IMG/VR virus record: IMGVR_UViG_3300001533_001107
Location: 1-35,411 of that record
Origin: a virus
Strand: one strand, 5' to 3'
DNA length: 35,411 nt
Under the pieces are notes generated by a model. That model did not search any database, had not been told where the DNA came from, and was given only the letters and a program-made list of their open reading frames with translations. Positions 1 through 7,414 of the stretch are shown piece by piece. Position 1 is the stretch's first letter; each line of letters begins with the position of its first letter. Position numbers and translations under genes: made by a program.

Positions 1-138
1 GTAGCTGTATTTCCCGGTACTGACGGTCTTATTCTTGGCCGGGTTCGTCATTTTTCCCTGCGCCTTAACCAGGGCTGCTGCCAGTTTTGTGATGTCTGGT
101 GCAGCCGTGTGTTCCAATCCACCCTGAGTCGCTTCCAT
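1..138 (-). CDS. ERF-family single-strand annealing protein, N-terminal part
   Basis: Only the first 46 codons lie in the window; the gene runs off the left edge. Translation gives a short leader, then an amphipathic stretch (LAAALVKAQGKM, about residues 19-30) followed by TNPAKNKTVSTGKYSY. This is the typical N-terminus of ERF-type phage recombinases, which anneal complementary single strands during phage recombination and genome circularisation. The ATG at 138 is preferred over the in-frame ATG at 144 because GGGGAGG lies at proper spacing only for 138. It follows the SbcC-like ATPase and RusA, so the context is a recombination module. Family assignment rests on the N-terminus alone. Confidence 0.72.
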   Translation of the reverse strand, partial: MEATQGGLEHTAAPDITKLAAALVKAQGKMTNPAKNKTVSTGKYSY

Positions 139-170
139 GTTCATCCTCCCCTTGTTGTGTTGTTGTGAAA

Positions 171-1487
171 TCAGTCAAACGACAATGTTTTCTTGGCGCT
201 GTCCCTTGCGATGAGTTGAGTCGGCGCTGTCTCGCTTACCTGGCACCCGTCCTCGATGACGAGCGAACACTCGTCACCGGTTGAAACACGCGTCCCGATC
301 GCCTGTAGGCCCTTGGCTTCGAGCCAGGCGGCGAACTGCCGGAGCTGATTGACGTCCATGCGCTCCATGCTGTCTAGCAGAACGAATCCGCACTCGGGCT
401 TGACGGCCGCACTGATCGCAACCGCGACACGTAGCTGCTCGCTGCCGCTCATGCAGTCCCAGGGCTGATCGTTGAACAGCAGTTCTCCCGCTTCACCGAT
501 TTCTACGCTGGAGAGCAACTTCAGGCGCTGCGCCCGCAGTTCGTCCAGCTTCTCCGTGATCTCCCGGTACTGGGCCTGCATGTCGGTTGCCTCGGCTTCG
601 GCCTTGCGTTTGTCCAGGTTGCTCCGGATCTTGGCATTGGTAGCGTCGATTGCTTCCATTTCTGTTTCGAGGGCGGTGGTGTCTTCATCCTGCAGGTCGG
701 CGATGGAGGAGCGCGCCTCGCGCTCTTCGAGCTTCAGGCCGGCAACTGTGGCGGTCAGTTCGTTGAGGCGTTCGCGCTCCTCGGTCAAACGCGCCTCCAG
801 CTCGGCAATCCGCGCCTTCTGGCTGGCGACCTCGGCGTCGGCCTGCGTGATTTGCTTGGCAACCTGACCGGCACGGCGGCGGGTCTCGGCATTGCGGGCA
901 TTCACGGCCAGCGCTTTCTGTAGCTTGTCGGTCATCTCGCGGCCCGACAACGGTTCCTCTGGGAGATCCTCGATGTAAGGCAGGTCTTCGGCATGCTTGG
1001 CCTTGCGGGTGGCAATGACGCCCAGCGCGTGGCGCTCATCGAACATACGCTTGACCTCTTCGTTAAGGTCATTTAGCTGCTGTCCGAGATCCGGAAACAG
1101 ATCCAGCAGCATGTGTGCCTTCTCGGTCTGGCTGGCGTTCATGAATTTCGGCAGGTTCAGCGCGAACTGGTTGACGAACTCATTCAGCAGGGCCTGGCCG
1201 CTGCGTCCGTCCGGGCTCGTAATCTTGAGCGACCCCTGGCCGCGTCGCTCGACGATGATCCCGTTTGACAGCGTCACTTTGGTTGCCAGTTTCTCGGCAC
1301 CCTCCCGCATCGCGTTACCGGGCTTATACCGGTCTCCGCCCAGCGTCCACATGATGGCGTCCAGGACGCTCGTTTTCCCCTGTGCGTTGTTGCCGCCGAT
1401 GACGGTAAGTGTGTCGGCGCTGCAGTCATAGGCAATAGCCTTGACCCGCTTGACGTTCTCGACTTCGAATTGATTGATCCTGACCAT
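171..1487 (-). CDS. SbcC/RecF-like AAA ATPase with central coiled coil
   Basis: A 438-residue SMC/Rad50-type ATPase. It has an N-terminal Walker A (GGNNAQGKTS, residues 31-40), a long charged coiled coil at roughly 180-330, an ABC-type signature (MSGSEQLRVAVA, about 346-357) and a hydrophobic Walker B (CGFVLLD, about 366-372). The globular ends fold together around ATP. Relatives act in DNA-end processing and recombination, and phages often carry such short versions next to an annealing protein. The reading frame stays open far upstream, but the start at 1487 is supported by AGGGAGA upstream and by homology starting at VRINQFEVENVK. The gene starts 3 bp after RusA ends and precedes ERF. The exact biochemical role in the phage is inferred. 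Confidence 0.85.
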   Translation of the reverse strand: MVRINQFEVENVKRVKAIAYDCSADTLTVIGGNNAQGKTSVLDAIMWTLGGDRYKPGNAMREGAEKLATKVTLSNGIIVERRGQGSLKITSPDGRSGQALLNEFVNQFALNLPKFMNASQTEKAHMLLDLFPDLGQQLNDLNEEVKRMFDERHALGVIATRKAKHAEDLPYIEDLPEEPLSGREMTDKLQKALAVNARNAETRRRAGQVAKQITQADAEVASQKARIAELEARLTEERERLNELTATVAGLKLEEREARSSIADLQDEDTTALETEMEAIDATNAKIRSNLDKRKAEAEATDMQAQYREITEKLDELRAQRLKLLSSVEIGEAGELLFNDQPWDCMSGSEQLRVAVAISAAVKPECGFVLLDSMERMDVNQLRQFAAWLEAKGLQAIGTRVSTGDECSLVIEDGCQVSETAPTQLIARDSAKKTLSFD

Positions 1488-1489
1488 GA

Positions 1490-1936
1490 TTATTCTCCCT
1501 CGTTTAGTTGTTTTATCCGTTCGACCTTGATTGAAATCCCGGGGGTATCGCCCCAGAACTTTTGAACCCGTAGACAGGCGACCTGCCCGTCGTCCCGCCA
1601 GACAGACAGTTTCGTTAGGCAGTCCTCCAGCATCTTGATGATGTTTGAGCAGTCCGGCGAAACGTCCATGTGCAGCAGCGGCATTGTCCGGTTGCATTTC
1701 GGCTCGCTCTTGCGCCACGGCCAGCAGAACGAGACTTCGAGCGCGACCGGACCCTCCTGGATAGTTTCCCATTCGGGTGGCAGTACCGAGCGGATCAGCG
1801 ACAGCAGATCGTTCTCGGCCTGGGCGACGTGAGCCTTCTTGAAGAAGCGCACGCCGCCCGCCACCCTGCACGCCCCCTTTTGCTGGCTCGTCGTCTTCGG
1901 GGGTGTGCAGGGAATCCACAATGACAGCTCGCGCAT
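1490..1936 (-). CDS. rusA: RusA-family Holliday junction resolvase
   Basis: A 148-residue protein with the RusA layout: an N-terminal beta strand and basic loop (IPCTPPKTTSQQKG), then the catalytic cluster D95, N98, K101, D105 and the DD pair at 115-116 (VWRDDGQVA). RusA dimers resolve Holliday junctions and branched DNA, here presumably cleaning recombination or replication intermediates before packaging. The ATG at 1936 overlaps the stop of the upstream gene (TGATG), implying translational coupling, and homology begins immediately after it. It sits between a HARE-HTH-like protein and an SbcC-like ATPase in the recombination operon. Confidence 0.85.
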   Translation of the reverse strand: MRELSLWIPCTPPKTTSQQKGACRVAGGVRFFKKAHVAQAENDLLSLIRSVLPPEWETIQEGPVALEVSFCWPWRKSEPKCNRTMPLLHMDVSPDCSNIIKMLEDCLTKLSVWRDDGQVACLRVQKFWGDTPGISIKVERIKQLNEGE

Positions 1937-2589
1937 CACGCCTGTGCCTTCCGCTTGATGAACTCCATACGTCCGGCAGCGTCGCACCTACCAAGCTGTT
2001 TTGCCTGGTGCAGGCGGCGGGATAACTGGTCATCGTCCAGCTTGGCCGGATCGCTGTTGAAGATCGACATATCCTGGGCAGCCGCAGGCTGGACCGCCGG
2101 CGTGTCGCGCAACCGGTAAACCGCGCGCGCCGTGCGCTCGAATACATCCTTGTTCGACGGCAGGCTCTTGCCGATCGATTTGACGATATCCTTTGTTGGC
2201 GCAATGCCTTTGCCGTTGGCGTATGCGGCCGCGATATCAGCAACCGGCATCGCACCCTTGCCGGTCATCACGGCGACCAGGTCGTTCTTCCAGTTGCGGG
2301 GGGAATTCCTGCCGCGTCCGGCCTTGACCACCTTCGCCTTTTTCGGTACCTTGGTTTTTGCCAGTTTGGACGGACGAACCTTTGGGGGGATTGGCGGGTC
2401 TTCAGCCCTGGTTGTCGTTTCTCGAACCGGCGTTGCAGGTGCTTCCGGCTGCCCGCCGAATACCATTAGCAGCGTCATCCGCTGCATCGCGCATTCGACC
2501 TGCTTGATCGCCGCGTCCATACGGGCGATGTCGTCGTTTGTCATCTCGACGATCGCCCCGCCTTCCGTCGTGGTTCCTATCTGCTTCAT
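1936..2589 (-). CDS. HARE-HTH-like winged-helix protein
   Basis: A 217-residue protein of unknown function. The N-terminus is acidic and helical. A Lys/Arg/Pro-rich linker covers about residues 75-100. Residues of about 100-160 resemble a HARE-HTH winged helix: a tryptophan-led helix (NWKNDLVAVM), then VADIAAAYAN, a SIGKSLPSNKDVFERT segment and a terminal RAVYRLR strand. HARE-HTH domains occur in eukaryotic ASXL proteins and bacterial restriction or DNA-modification enzymes and are thought to bind DNA. The start at 2589 is chosen because GGGGAAACC precedes it; the frame is open further upstream without a better site. The assignment comes from motif appearance and is tentative. Confidence 0.55.
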   Translation of the reverse strand: MKQIGTTTEGGAIVEMTNDDIARMDAAIKQVECAMQRMTLLMVFGGQPEAPATPVRETTTRAEDPPIPPKVRPSKLAKTKVPKKAKVVKAGRGRNSPRNWKNDLVAVMTGKGAMPVADIAAAYANGKGIAPTKDIVKSIGKSLPSNKDVFERTARAVYRLRDTPAVQPAAAQDMSIFNSDPAKLDDDQLSRRLHQAKQLGRCDAAGRMEFIKRKAQA

Positions 2590-2612
2590 TTTGGTTTCCC
2601 CTTTTGTGTTGG

Positions 2613-2696
2613 TTTCCCCGCCGCCGCCTACCATCGGTTACACGATTACCGTCCGGACACCGCACACGCGGGCCGGGGGCGTCGGCGGCGGGGAAA
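2613..2696. repeat. 14-bp perfect inverted repeat between ParB and the HARE-HTH-like gene
   Basis: The arms are TTTCCCCGCCGCCG at 2613-2626 and its exact reverse complement at 2683-2696, separated by 56 nt. They lie in the 111-bp gap between the ParB stop and the next start. A second copy of TTGGTTTCCCC lies at about 2591-2601, forming a short direct repeat with 2609-2619. It could be an mRNA structure controlling the downstream gene or a protein-binding site. No T-run follows, so it is not a typical terminator. Confidence 0.5.
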
Positions 2697-2700
2697 GTGA

Positions 2701-4335
2701 TTAATGAATCAGGTCTTCGCGTGCCGTCGACACGACATCAAGCAGCCTTGAGACGAGGTTTTCATCGCCAATTACACCAAGCGCACCGATAATCCGAAAC
2801 GCATGAACCGCGCCCTTGGCCCGGGCGCATTGCAACAAATAGGAGTTTCGAATATTGCGCAGGTCTTTCGTCAGCAAGCGCAAGACAAAATCACTCGCCA
2901 TGTTCTGAATGTCGCGGCCTCGAACAAACGCCGTCAACAAACAGTCCATCGCTTCATATTGATCCGGTGCCTCTTCATCGTCATCAGGGAAGATACCCAG
3001 ATCATGCAGCAGGTCTTTTGTAAAGACGTTCTCGTCAAGTCCATCGACTTCCAGGATAAAGGACGCGACCATGCCTAGCAGACAGGCGATTAAGCGAGCC
3101 TGGTCGATGTCATCAATCGACTGCTCCAGCTTGTCGGCCAAAACATTGCACGACTCGGTGATCTTCTCGACCGAGGCGCTGTGCCTCGTATGTCGCGGAT
3201 CCGGGGTATCGTTGTAGTAGTCTTCGCCTTCGCCATCTTCACCTCCCGCAACGCCGCGATCCTGCGCCTTGTAGGCACGTAGGTCGTCGTTCGTCACGAT
3301 TGTGCGCATGTCATTCCAGTCATCCAAGTCAACACAGAAGGCAGGACGCTTGATCGCGTTCGGCAGCTTTGCCAGCACGCCGGCATCGTCCGTGTACTCC
3401 CAGCTGCGCAGGATGTCGCACTCGCCTTCCGGCAGGCAACTGTCTTTCGGGGCGGCATAGCCGTGACGGCTGATGTAGACAAGCTTGTCGCCATGCTTGC
3501 GCTGCATTTGCTCAAGGCCCTCCCCGGCGAACTGCAGCCGTTTTTTCTGGTAGCACTCCGGATTGTGGCACATGGCATCGGCCTCATCCTCGCCGAACAG
3601 GTCCGGCTGGCTCGCGCTGTTGAACGGGCAGCCATGGCAGCGCGGCTTGATCTGTTCCAGGAACTCCTTGGGCGCGTCTGTCAGTGAGACAAAGCGAATC
3701 GAGATCAACCGCGAAAGCTCCGTCACCGAGATTGAACGATAGGACATTTGTTCCGCCGGATGCATTTCGGCAAACAGCTTCTTCTGCAGCACGGCATCCA
3801 GCCTCGCTACCAACTCCAGGTGGGCAGCCGACCAGCCGCAGATTGTCGAGCCTTCCGTCTCGAAAAGCTGCTGCCAGGCCTCGGCCAGATTGGCCAGGGC
3901 CGCGCGACGGTAAACCCAGGATACCGACCGGCCGATGTTGGCGGCCACCGCTGCCGCATCCGGACGGGCGTCGAGCAACATGCGGATTGACCGGCCTTCC
4001 TCCAGCGGTGTCAGATCCTGGCGTTGCAGATTTTCCAGGGCGGTCGCCTCGATCGCCTGCTCGTCTGTCATCTCGCGCACAACGGCTAGTATGGTGTCAG
4101 CCTTGATCGCCTTGTGCGCGGCCAGACGGCGGGCACCGCAGCGCAGATCCCACTTGCCTTTCTTAGCCGGGTGCTTGCGCACCACGACCGGATGCAGCAG
4201 GCCATGTGCCTCGATGCTGGCCGCCAGATCCCTGATGTCCGTGTCCTTGGGGTCCGGTGCCCTCCTGGGATTGTCAGCCGTGGGGATCACGTCCTTGACT
4301 GGTAATGCCTTCAGTTCCGCCTTTTGCTCTGTCAT
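2701..4335 (-). CDS. ParB/RepB/Spo0J-family protein with Cys cluster
   Basis: A 544-residue ParB-family protein. The N-terminal ParB/Srx nucleotide-binding domain has the DNPRR segment (21-25), the motif CGARRLAAH (66-74; CTP-binding ParB enzymes usually have GERR) and ENLQRQDLTPLEEG (101-114). A helix-turn-helix follows at about 126-150. Residues C233, C236, C256 and C261 form a possible zinc-binding cluster, as in some plasmid and phage ParB proteins. The C-terminal half is acidic and helical. ParB proteins load onto parS-like DNA using CTP and usually work with a ParA ATPase; no ParA is visible here. A strong site (AAAGGAGGGTGAG) supports the start. Role in partition, replication or recombination is open. 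Confidence 0.85.
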   Translation of the reverse strand: MTEQKAELKALPVKDVIPTADNPRRAPDPKDTDIRDLAASIEAHGLLHPVVVRKHPAKKGKWDLRCGARRLAAHKAIKADTILAVVREMTDEQAIEATALENLQRQDLTPLEEGRSIRMLLDARPDAAAVAANIGRSVSWVYRRAALANLAEAWQQLFETEGSTICGWSAAHLELVARLDAVLQKKLFAEMHPAEQMSYRSISVTELSRLISIRFVSLTDAPKEFLEQIKPRCHGCPFNSASQPDLFGEDEADAMCHNPECYQKKRLQFAGEGLEQMQRKHGDKLVYISRHGYAAPKDSCLPEGECDILRSWEYTDDAGVLAKLPNAIKRPAFCVDLDDWNDMRTIVTNDDLRAYKAQDRGVAGGEDGEGEDYYNDTPDPRHTRHSASVEKITESCNVLADKLEQSIDDIDQARLIACLLGMVASFILEVDGLDENVFTKDLLHDLGIFPDDDEEAPDQYEAMDCLLTAFVRGRDIQNMASDFVLRLLTKDLRNIRNSYLLQCARAKGAVHAFRIIGALGVIGDENLVSRLLDVVSTAREDLIH

Positions 4336-4365
4336 CGTCTCACCCTCCTTTTGTGTTTTGTTGCG

Positions 4366-4566
4366 TTAAAAGATCACCGTCTGCCCGAGCCTGACCATGG
4401 CGGCCGGATCGGGGCGTTTCTTGATGTTGCGCTTGTGCGGCTTGTGTCCGCGCGGCTCAATGCGCGGGTGCTTGCGGCTCATGCCGTAGCCGATCAGCGA
4501 ACCGATAATGGCGGGCAGGACGCCGAACACGGCGACGAGGAACAGCAGGAACAGGATTGCATTCAT
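4366..4566 (-). CDS. Small single-span membrane protein
   Basis: A 66-residue protein with a hydrophobic N-terminal segment at about residues 3-28 (ILFLLFLVAVFGVLPAIIG) and a very basic, proline- and histidine-rich tail (SRKHPRIEPRGHKPHKR). The arrangement predicts one membrane helix with the tail probably in the cytoplasm. AAGGAG precedes the ATG, which overlaps the stop of the upstream gene in ATGA fashion. I do not recognise a family. Small membrane proteins in early phage operons are sometimes superinfection-exclusion or host-interaction factors, but nothing here proves that. Confidence 0.6.
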   Translation of the reverse strand: MNAILFLLFLVAVFGVLPAIIGSLIGYGMSRKHPRIEPRGHKPHKRNIKKRPDPAAMVRLGQTVIF

Positions 4567-4910
4567 GATTTCTCCTTGGTTGGTGTTGTTGAAAGGCGCT
4601 CATCCGCTTCGGGGGTTCTCTCCTGGGCGGTTTCGGCGAGAGCGGCGCCGTGGCTTGCCTTCCGGCTTTCGGTCGACCCGGAGAGCGCGTCGGAACCTGC
4701 GCTCAATCCGGCTTCGGTAGATGCAAACATGATGGCAGTTGCCCGCAGTGCGCCAGAGAGGGTACACAGGGCTTGCAGGGCGACTTCCCGCGCCTCATTG
4801 CCGATTGAGCTTGAGCGGACTCCCGTCCACCCTGCCAGCCATGCGCAGAAGTCATCGACGGCTTCGGCGTCCGGCTGGCCTTTTTCCACGTTGATCGGGT
4901 AGCGGATCAT
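4563..4910 (-). CDS. Hypothetical protein
   Basis: A 115-residue protein without a recognised family. The first 60 residues look folded (a helical region with WLAGWTG and a cysteine-containing ALCTLSG segment). The C-terminal half is Ser/Ala/Glu-rich and probably disordered. GAAAGGA precedes the ATG. It lies 13 bp after the ribbon-helix-helix gene and is coupled by ATGA to the small membrane protein. Coding is supported by this tight coupling and the good ribosome site rather than by homology. Confidence 0.55.
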   Translation of the reverse strand: MIRYPINVEKGQPDAEAVDDFCAWLAGWTGVRSSSIGNEAREVALQALCTLSGALRATAIMFASTEAGLSAGSDALSGSTESRKASHGAALAETAQERTPEADERLSTTPTKEKS

Positions 4911-4923
4911 GACGGTCCTTTCG

Positions 4924-5082
4924 TTATCGGGTTTGACTTGCCTGATGAAGGGGAAGCAGGGCTTCGCGGATCAGGTAAGAGACAGAGGTTCGGCGCTTGG
5001 CGGCCGCGTTCCGCAACCAGACGGTCAGGTCCGGCGGGAGGGAGACGCTGAGCTTACTGCTGTGGTGGAGTTTTGTTTTCAT
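4924..5082 (-). CDS. Ribbon-helix-helix (CopG/Arc-like) DNA-binding protein
   Basis: A 52-residue protein with the ribbon-helix-helix pattern: a short beta strand (KLSVSLPPDLTVWL, about 10-23), a turn, a first helix (RNAAAKRRT) and a second helix beginning SVSYLIREALLPL. Dimers of such proteins insert a two-stranded ribbon into the major groove and often repress their own promoter. It is the first gene of the recombination operon and diverges from a small plus-strand gene, so it may be the operon's autoregulator. The ribosome site before 5082 is weak, which could indicate a short leader. It is shorter than most annotated genes but the fold signature is clear. Confidence 0.72.
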   Translation of the reverse strand: MKTKLHHSSKLSVSLPPDLTVWLRNAAAKRRTSVSYLIREALLPLHQASQTR

Positions 5083-5252
5083 AATGGGACACGGTAGGAC
5101 AGAGTAGCATCGAAGTCAAGCGGGAAAATGAAAAAAATGTAAGATTTATTTTCTGGCATGAAAAAGGCGGGTGGGATAGAATACTACTAAGCTGAGATAA
5201 AGAAACGAATGCGATACAAGTGGATTCGGCGACGGGCGAGGTGATAACGGGA
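5083..5252. promoter_or_regulatory. Divergent regulatory region between two small DNA-binding-like genes
   Basis: A 170-bp AT-rich gap between the divergent starts at 5082 (minus) and 5253 (plus). On the minus strand TTGACT (plus positions 5114-5119) matches a -35 hexamer at five of six bases, with a poor -10 candidate (TACCGT) 17 bp on. On the plus strand TAGAAT at 5177-5182 matches a -10 at five of six, but the -35 is weak. I see no clear operator palindrome. The placement resembles a small lysogeny or early-gene switch. Promoter positions are inferred. Confidence 0.4.
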
Positions 5253-5399
5253 ATGTGTGAACGGTATCGGATGAAGCCTGCGGCCGTAGTTGAACGGGCC
5301 GTTGCGGATCTGGCCGCATGGTACCGCAAGCGCGAGGGGGAACTGGTATGGAATGACAGCAAGGGCAAGCAGATGACGATGACGATGCCGGGGCTCTGA
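5253..5399 (+). CDS. Small RHH-like protein, divergent regulator candidate
   Basis: A 48-residue plus-strand ORF starting at an ATG with GAGGTG about 9 nt upstream. The visible helices (MKPAAVVERAVADLAAWY) look like the two helices of a ribbon-helix-helix repressor. Residues encoded just upstream in the same frame (AIQVDSATGEVITG) would supply the beta strand, so the true start may be the GTG at 5220 (a stop codon lies not far upstream). It runs opposite to its neighbours, ends 15 bp before the end of the convergent holin-like gene and faces the RHH gene across a shared promoter region. Function is inferred. Confidence 0.5.
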   Translation: MCERYRMKPAAVVERAVADLAAWYRKREGELVWNDSKGKQMTMTMPGL

Positions 5400-5413
5400 A
5401 TTCGTTAGGGCGT

Positions 5414-5713
5414 TTATCCTTTTTTCACCGCCGCCACGAACCCGGCCCAGAGCCAGGCCACCAGCGCCGCGATAACGGCAGCCATTATCGCAGCCACGCC
5501 CCACTTGCGGATGCTCCGCAGCATGGCACCGAACTCCAGCACAGCCCGGAAGTTCTCCATGCCGTCGCCGCTGAGAGAGTCGGAGAGCGAATGCACCCGC
5601 CGCGCCTCGATGTCGTCGAACCGGCAGGCATGCGCTTTCTGCACCTCGCCGGTCCTTACCGCAGCTACAATCTGAGCGACCTGCTCGTCCGTCAACCGTT
5701 GTCCGTCACTCAT
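5414..5713 (-). CDS. Putative holin (XhlA-like, C-terminal membrane anchor)
   Basis: A 99-residue protein with a polar, helical N-terminal part and one strong transmembrane helix near the end (VAAIMAAVIAALVAWLWAGFV, about residues 73-93), then a short basic tail (KKG). This layout fits hemolysin XhlA-like or single-span holins that permeabilise the inner membrane and time lysis. Its start overlaps the stop of the putative wall hydrolase by ATGA, the usual pairing of lysis genes. No sequence motif is diagnostic, so the call rests on topology and neighbourhood. Confidence 0.5.
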   Translation of the reverse strand: MSDGQRLTDEQVAQIVAAVRTGEVQKAHACRFDDIEARRVHSLSDSLSGDGMENFRAVLEFGAMLRSIRKWGVAAIMAAVIAALVAWLWAGFVAAVKKG

Positions 5714-6300
5714 TATTCACCTCGTGAATCTCCAACAATCAAATCCGTTACGTCCTCGAAAAGCCCTTGGATAATTCGGTTCTCAAATGTTTTTGGCGTA
5801 AATAGTTCCTTTTTTTTGCCATGATATCCATCAAGGCAGTCTTCGGCACCCGGAACTGAAAGATAGGCACGTTTGACGAGCTGCGAACACCACGCCAAAC
5901 GAATACTGGGCAGCAGTTTTGTACGATCAACAAAGAGATTGTAGAGCGGGAACGACAGCATTACCATTTTCGACTTGCGGGGGTAACGTTTGCCAAGCAA
6001 GTCTGTGACGAAGTATCGTGCCGCTTGTTCACGTTCGTGCACATCCAGGGTGCGAAGCCGGTAGAATCTGGCAATATACCCATCACTCATGATTTGCTCG
6101 TAATGCTTGATTGTCGAAATCTTCGACCAAGGTGGCACAGCTTCGGCAATCCCCCAGGCTGAACCATGTTTTACCACCATTGCATTGTGATTAGTAACCG
6201 AATGCACGCCGGCCCGGATGAGTCGTGCTTCAATCCCCAAAGGATTATACCCTGTAACTAGCAGACCTTCTTCAAGGTTGCTGATGTTGATTTGTTTCAT
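5713..6300 (-). CDS. Permuted papain-like (YiiX/C92-type) amidase or peptidase, endolysin candidate
   Basis: A 195-residue protein with catalytic-like residues in the permuted order seen in YaeF/YiiX-type NlpC/P60 relatives: H38 within TNHNAMVV, E53 within GIAEAVPP, and C138 within RLAWCSQLVKRAY. In that family the nucleophilic cysteine comes after the histidine, reversing the papain order. Such enzymes cleave amide bonds in peptidoglycan peptides, lipids or proteins. Being coupled to a holin-like gene and close to a lipoprotein makes cell-wall lysis the most likely role. It has no signal peptide, as expected for a holin-dependent endolysin. Substrate is unknown. Confidence 0.6.
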   Translation of the reverse strand: MKQINISNLEEGLLVTGYNPLGIEARLIRAGVHSVTNHNAMVVKHGSAWGIAEAVPPWSKISTIKHYEQIMSDGYIARFYRLRTLDVHEREQAARYFVTDLLGKRYPRKSKMVMLSFPLYNLFVDRTKLLPSIRLAWCSQLVKRAYLSVPGAEDCLDGYHGKKKELFTPKTFENRIIQGLFEDVTDLIVGDSRGE

Positions 6301-6352
6301 GGCGACCCTTTCTGATCGATCATTACGCCGTTGCTAATCGTGCATAGCTTAT

Positions 6353-6640
6353 CTATTGTTTTGCCAGGTACTTGTTGACGATTTCCTCGATCTTGTCCTG
6401 CACGATCTGCTGCTGCCCGACATCCTCTCCAATTTCCTGCAGGCGAGTCTCGGCCTTGATGATTGTGATTACCTCGCGGATCTGCGCGTCGGTGACAGTG
6501 CCCTCAAGACCCTCTTTGGCCAGGGCCGCCTGGACGCCGGTGGCGACGATGTCTTCGGTGATCCCGAGCCTTTGCATTGTCGAGCAGCCTGTGACGGCGG
6601 CGAGGGCGGCGGTTGCGATGGTGAGTGTGATCTTCTTCAT
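6353..6640 (-). CDS. Small exported lipoprotein, possible spanin component
   Basis: A 95-residue protein with a lipoprotein signal peptide (MKKITLTIATAALAAVTG before C19, lipobox AVTGC). The mature part is helical and charged, with a putative coiled coil at about residues 60-92. Acylation at the cysteine would anchor it in a membrane, probably the outer one in a diderm host. Its place in the lysis region suggests an outer-membrane spanin or a lysis accessory factor, but no inner-membrane spanin partner is recognised. AAAAAAGGAG precedes the ATG. Confidence 0.65.
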   Translation of the reverse strand: MKKITLTIATAALAAVTGCSTMQRLGITEDIVATGVQAALAKEGLEGTVTDAQIREVITIIKAETRLQEIGEDVGQQQIVQDKIEEIVNKYLAKQ

Positions 6641-6660
6641 GTGCGCTTCTCCTTTTTTGT

Positions 6661-6677
6661 GGCGAATGTTATTCGCC
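6661..6677 (-). repeat. Small hairpin upstream of the lipoprotein ribosome site
   Basis: GGCGAATAACATTCGCC read on the minus strand is a perfect 7-bp stem with a 3-nt loop. It sits between the stop of the papain-like gene and the AAAAAAGGAG site of the lipoprotein gene. No T-run follows in the transcribed direction, so it is more likely an mRNA processing or translation-tuning element than a terminator. Confidence 0.4.
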
Positions 6678-6678
6678 C

Positions 6679-7414
6679 TTACTTGTTGATGACGTCCCAG
6701 ACCGCGTTGATCTGGGCGTCGGTTATGCCTGAGCCACTGAGGATCAGGTAGACATCGGTTACGTCGCGGCGGGCGTCGTTTTGCGCGGGCGTGAGCTGGC
6801 CGGCCATTGACCGGCGGATGATGTCGGCCATGATTGTGCGGCTGTCGCCCGGGAGCTGATAACCCAGGATGTCAAGGTTGCGGGCGATGGAGCGCACCTT
6901 GTCGCCTATCTGCCCGGCGAGTTCCTCCGCCTGGCGGGTGGCCTGCTCGTCGATCGTGGCCGCTGCGCCCGGCAGGATTATCTGCCAGATCTGGACGGCG
7001 TGGCGGGCGAATGCGCCGTGGGTCAGGCGGGCAAATCCGTTTTCGCCCCAGCGGGGGTTGGAGTGTCCAGGCGAGGTCGGTGAAGCATACGATCAGCGGG
7101 GCCAGCGGCAGTGTCTCCAAATTGCCGACCCTGCGCAGCATGGTGCCGTGCGGCAGCCAGCGCACGCGGATCATTGCCCCGGCAAATGCCTCGGGAACTG
7201 TGATTCCACCGGACAGGTCGCGGTAGCGGAATTGCCGCTCCGCCCGCCAAAGTTCGATTGCGGCCTCGTTGCTGATCGGCTGCCCCAGCATACACTCGAC
7301 CCAGTTGGCGACGGCGAACACGGCACAGGCGTCGGTCTCTCCCTGGCAGTCGCCGGGTATGCATTTGGTGCGCCAGTCGATGTCCGGCCCTGATCTAAGC
7401 GGTAAGGTTATCAT
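6679..7414 (-). CDS. Papain-like cysteine peptidase-like protein, frameshifted
   Basis: Two frames together give a coherent 244-residue protein. The first frame starts at 7414 with AAGGAGAT upstream and contains a papain-like QGETDACAVFA segment (Q24, C30) and the strand LAPLIVCF. The frame changes near the GGGGG run at 7053-7057; removing one base continues into RWGENGFARLTHGAFARH, then VRSIARNLDILGYQLPGD and the final DAQINAVWDVINK. A possible catalytic histidine is in LTHGAFARHAV. The late position with tail-fibre, sigma-factor and lysis genes leaves open an endolysin, virion-processing or receptor role. The shift could be an assembly error. Enzymatic assignment is tentative. Confidence 0.55.

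Noticed and set aside
1488-2255. Long upstream extension of the SbcC-like ATPase frame
   Set aside because: The extra residues are Arg/Ser-rich, overlap RusA and the HARE-HTH-like gene in other frames and lack a ribosome site; the motif-supported start is 1487.
5054-5504. Minus-strand ORFs overlapping the plus-strand regulator
   Set aside because: Composition looks antisense (Ser/Arg-rich, no ribosome site) and the plus-strand and RHH genes explain the region better.
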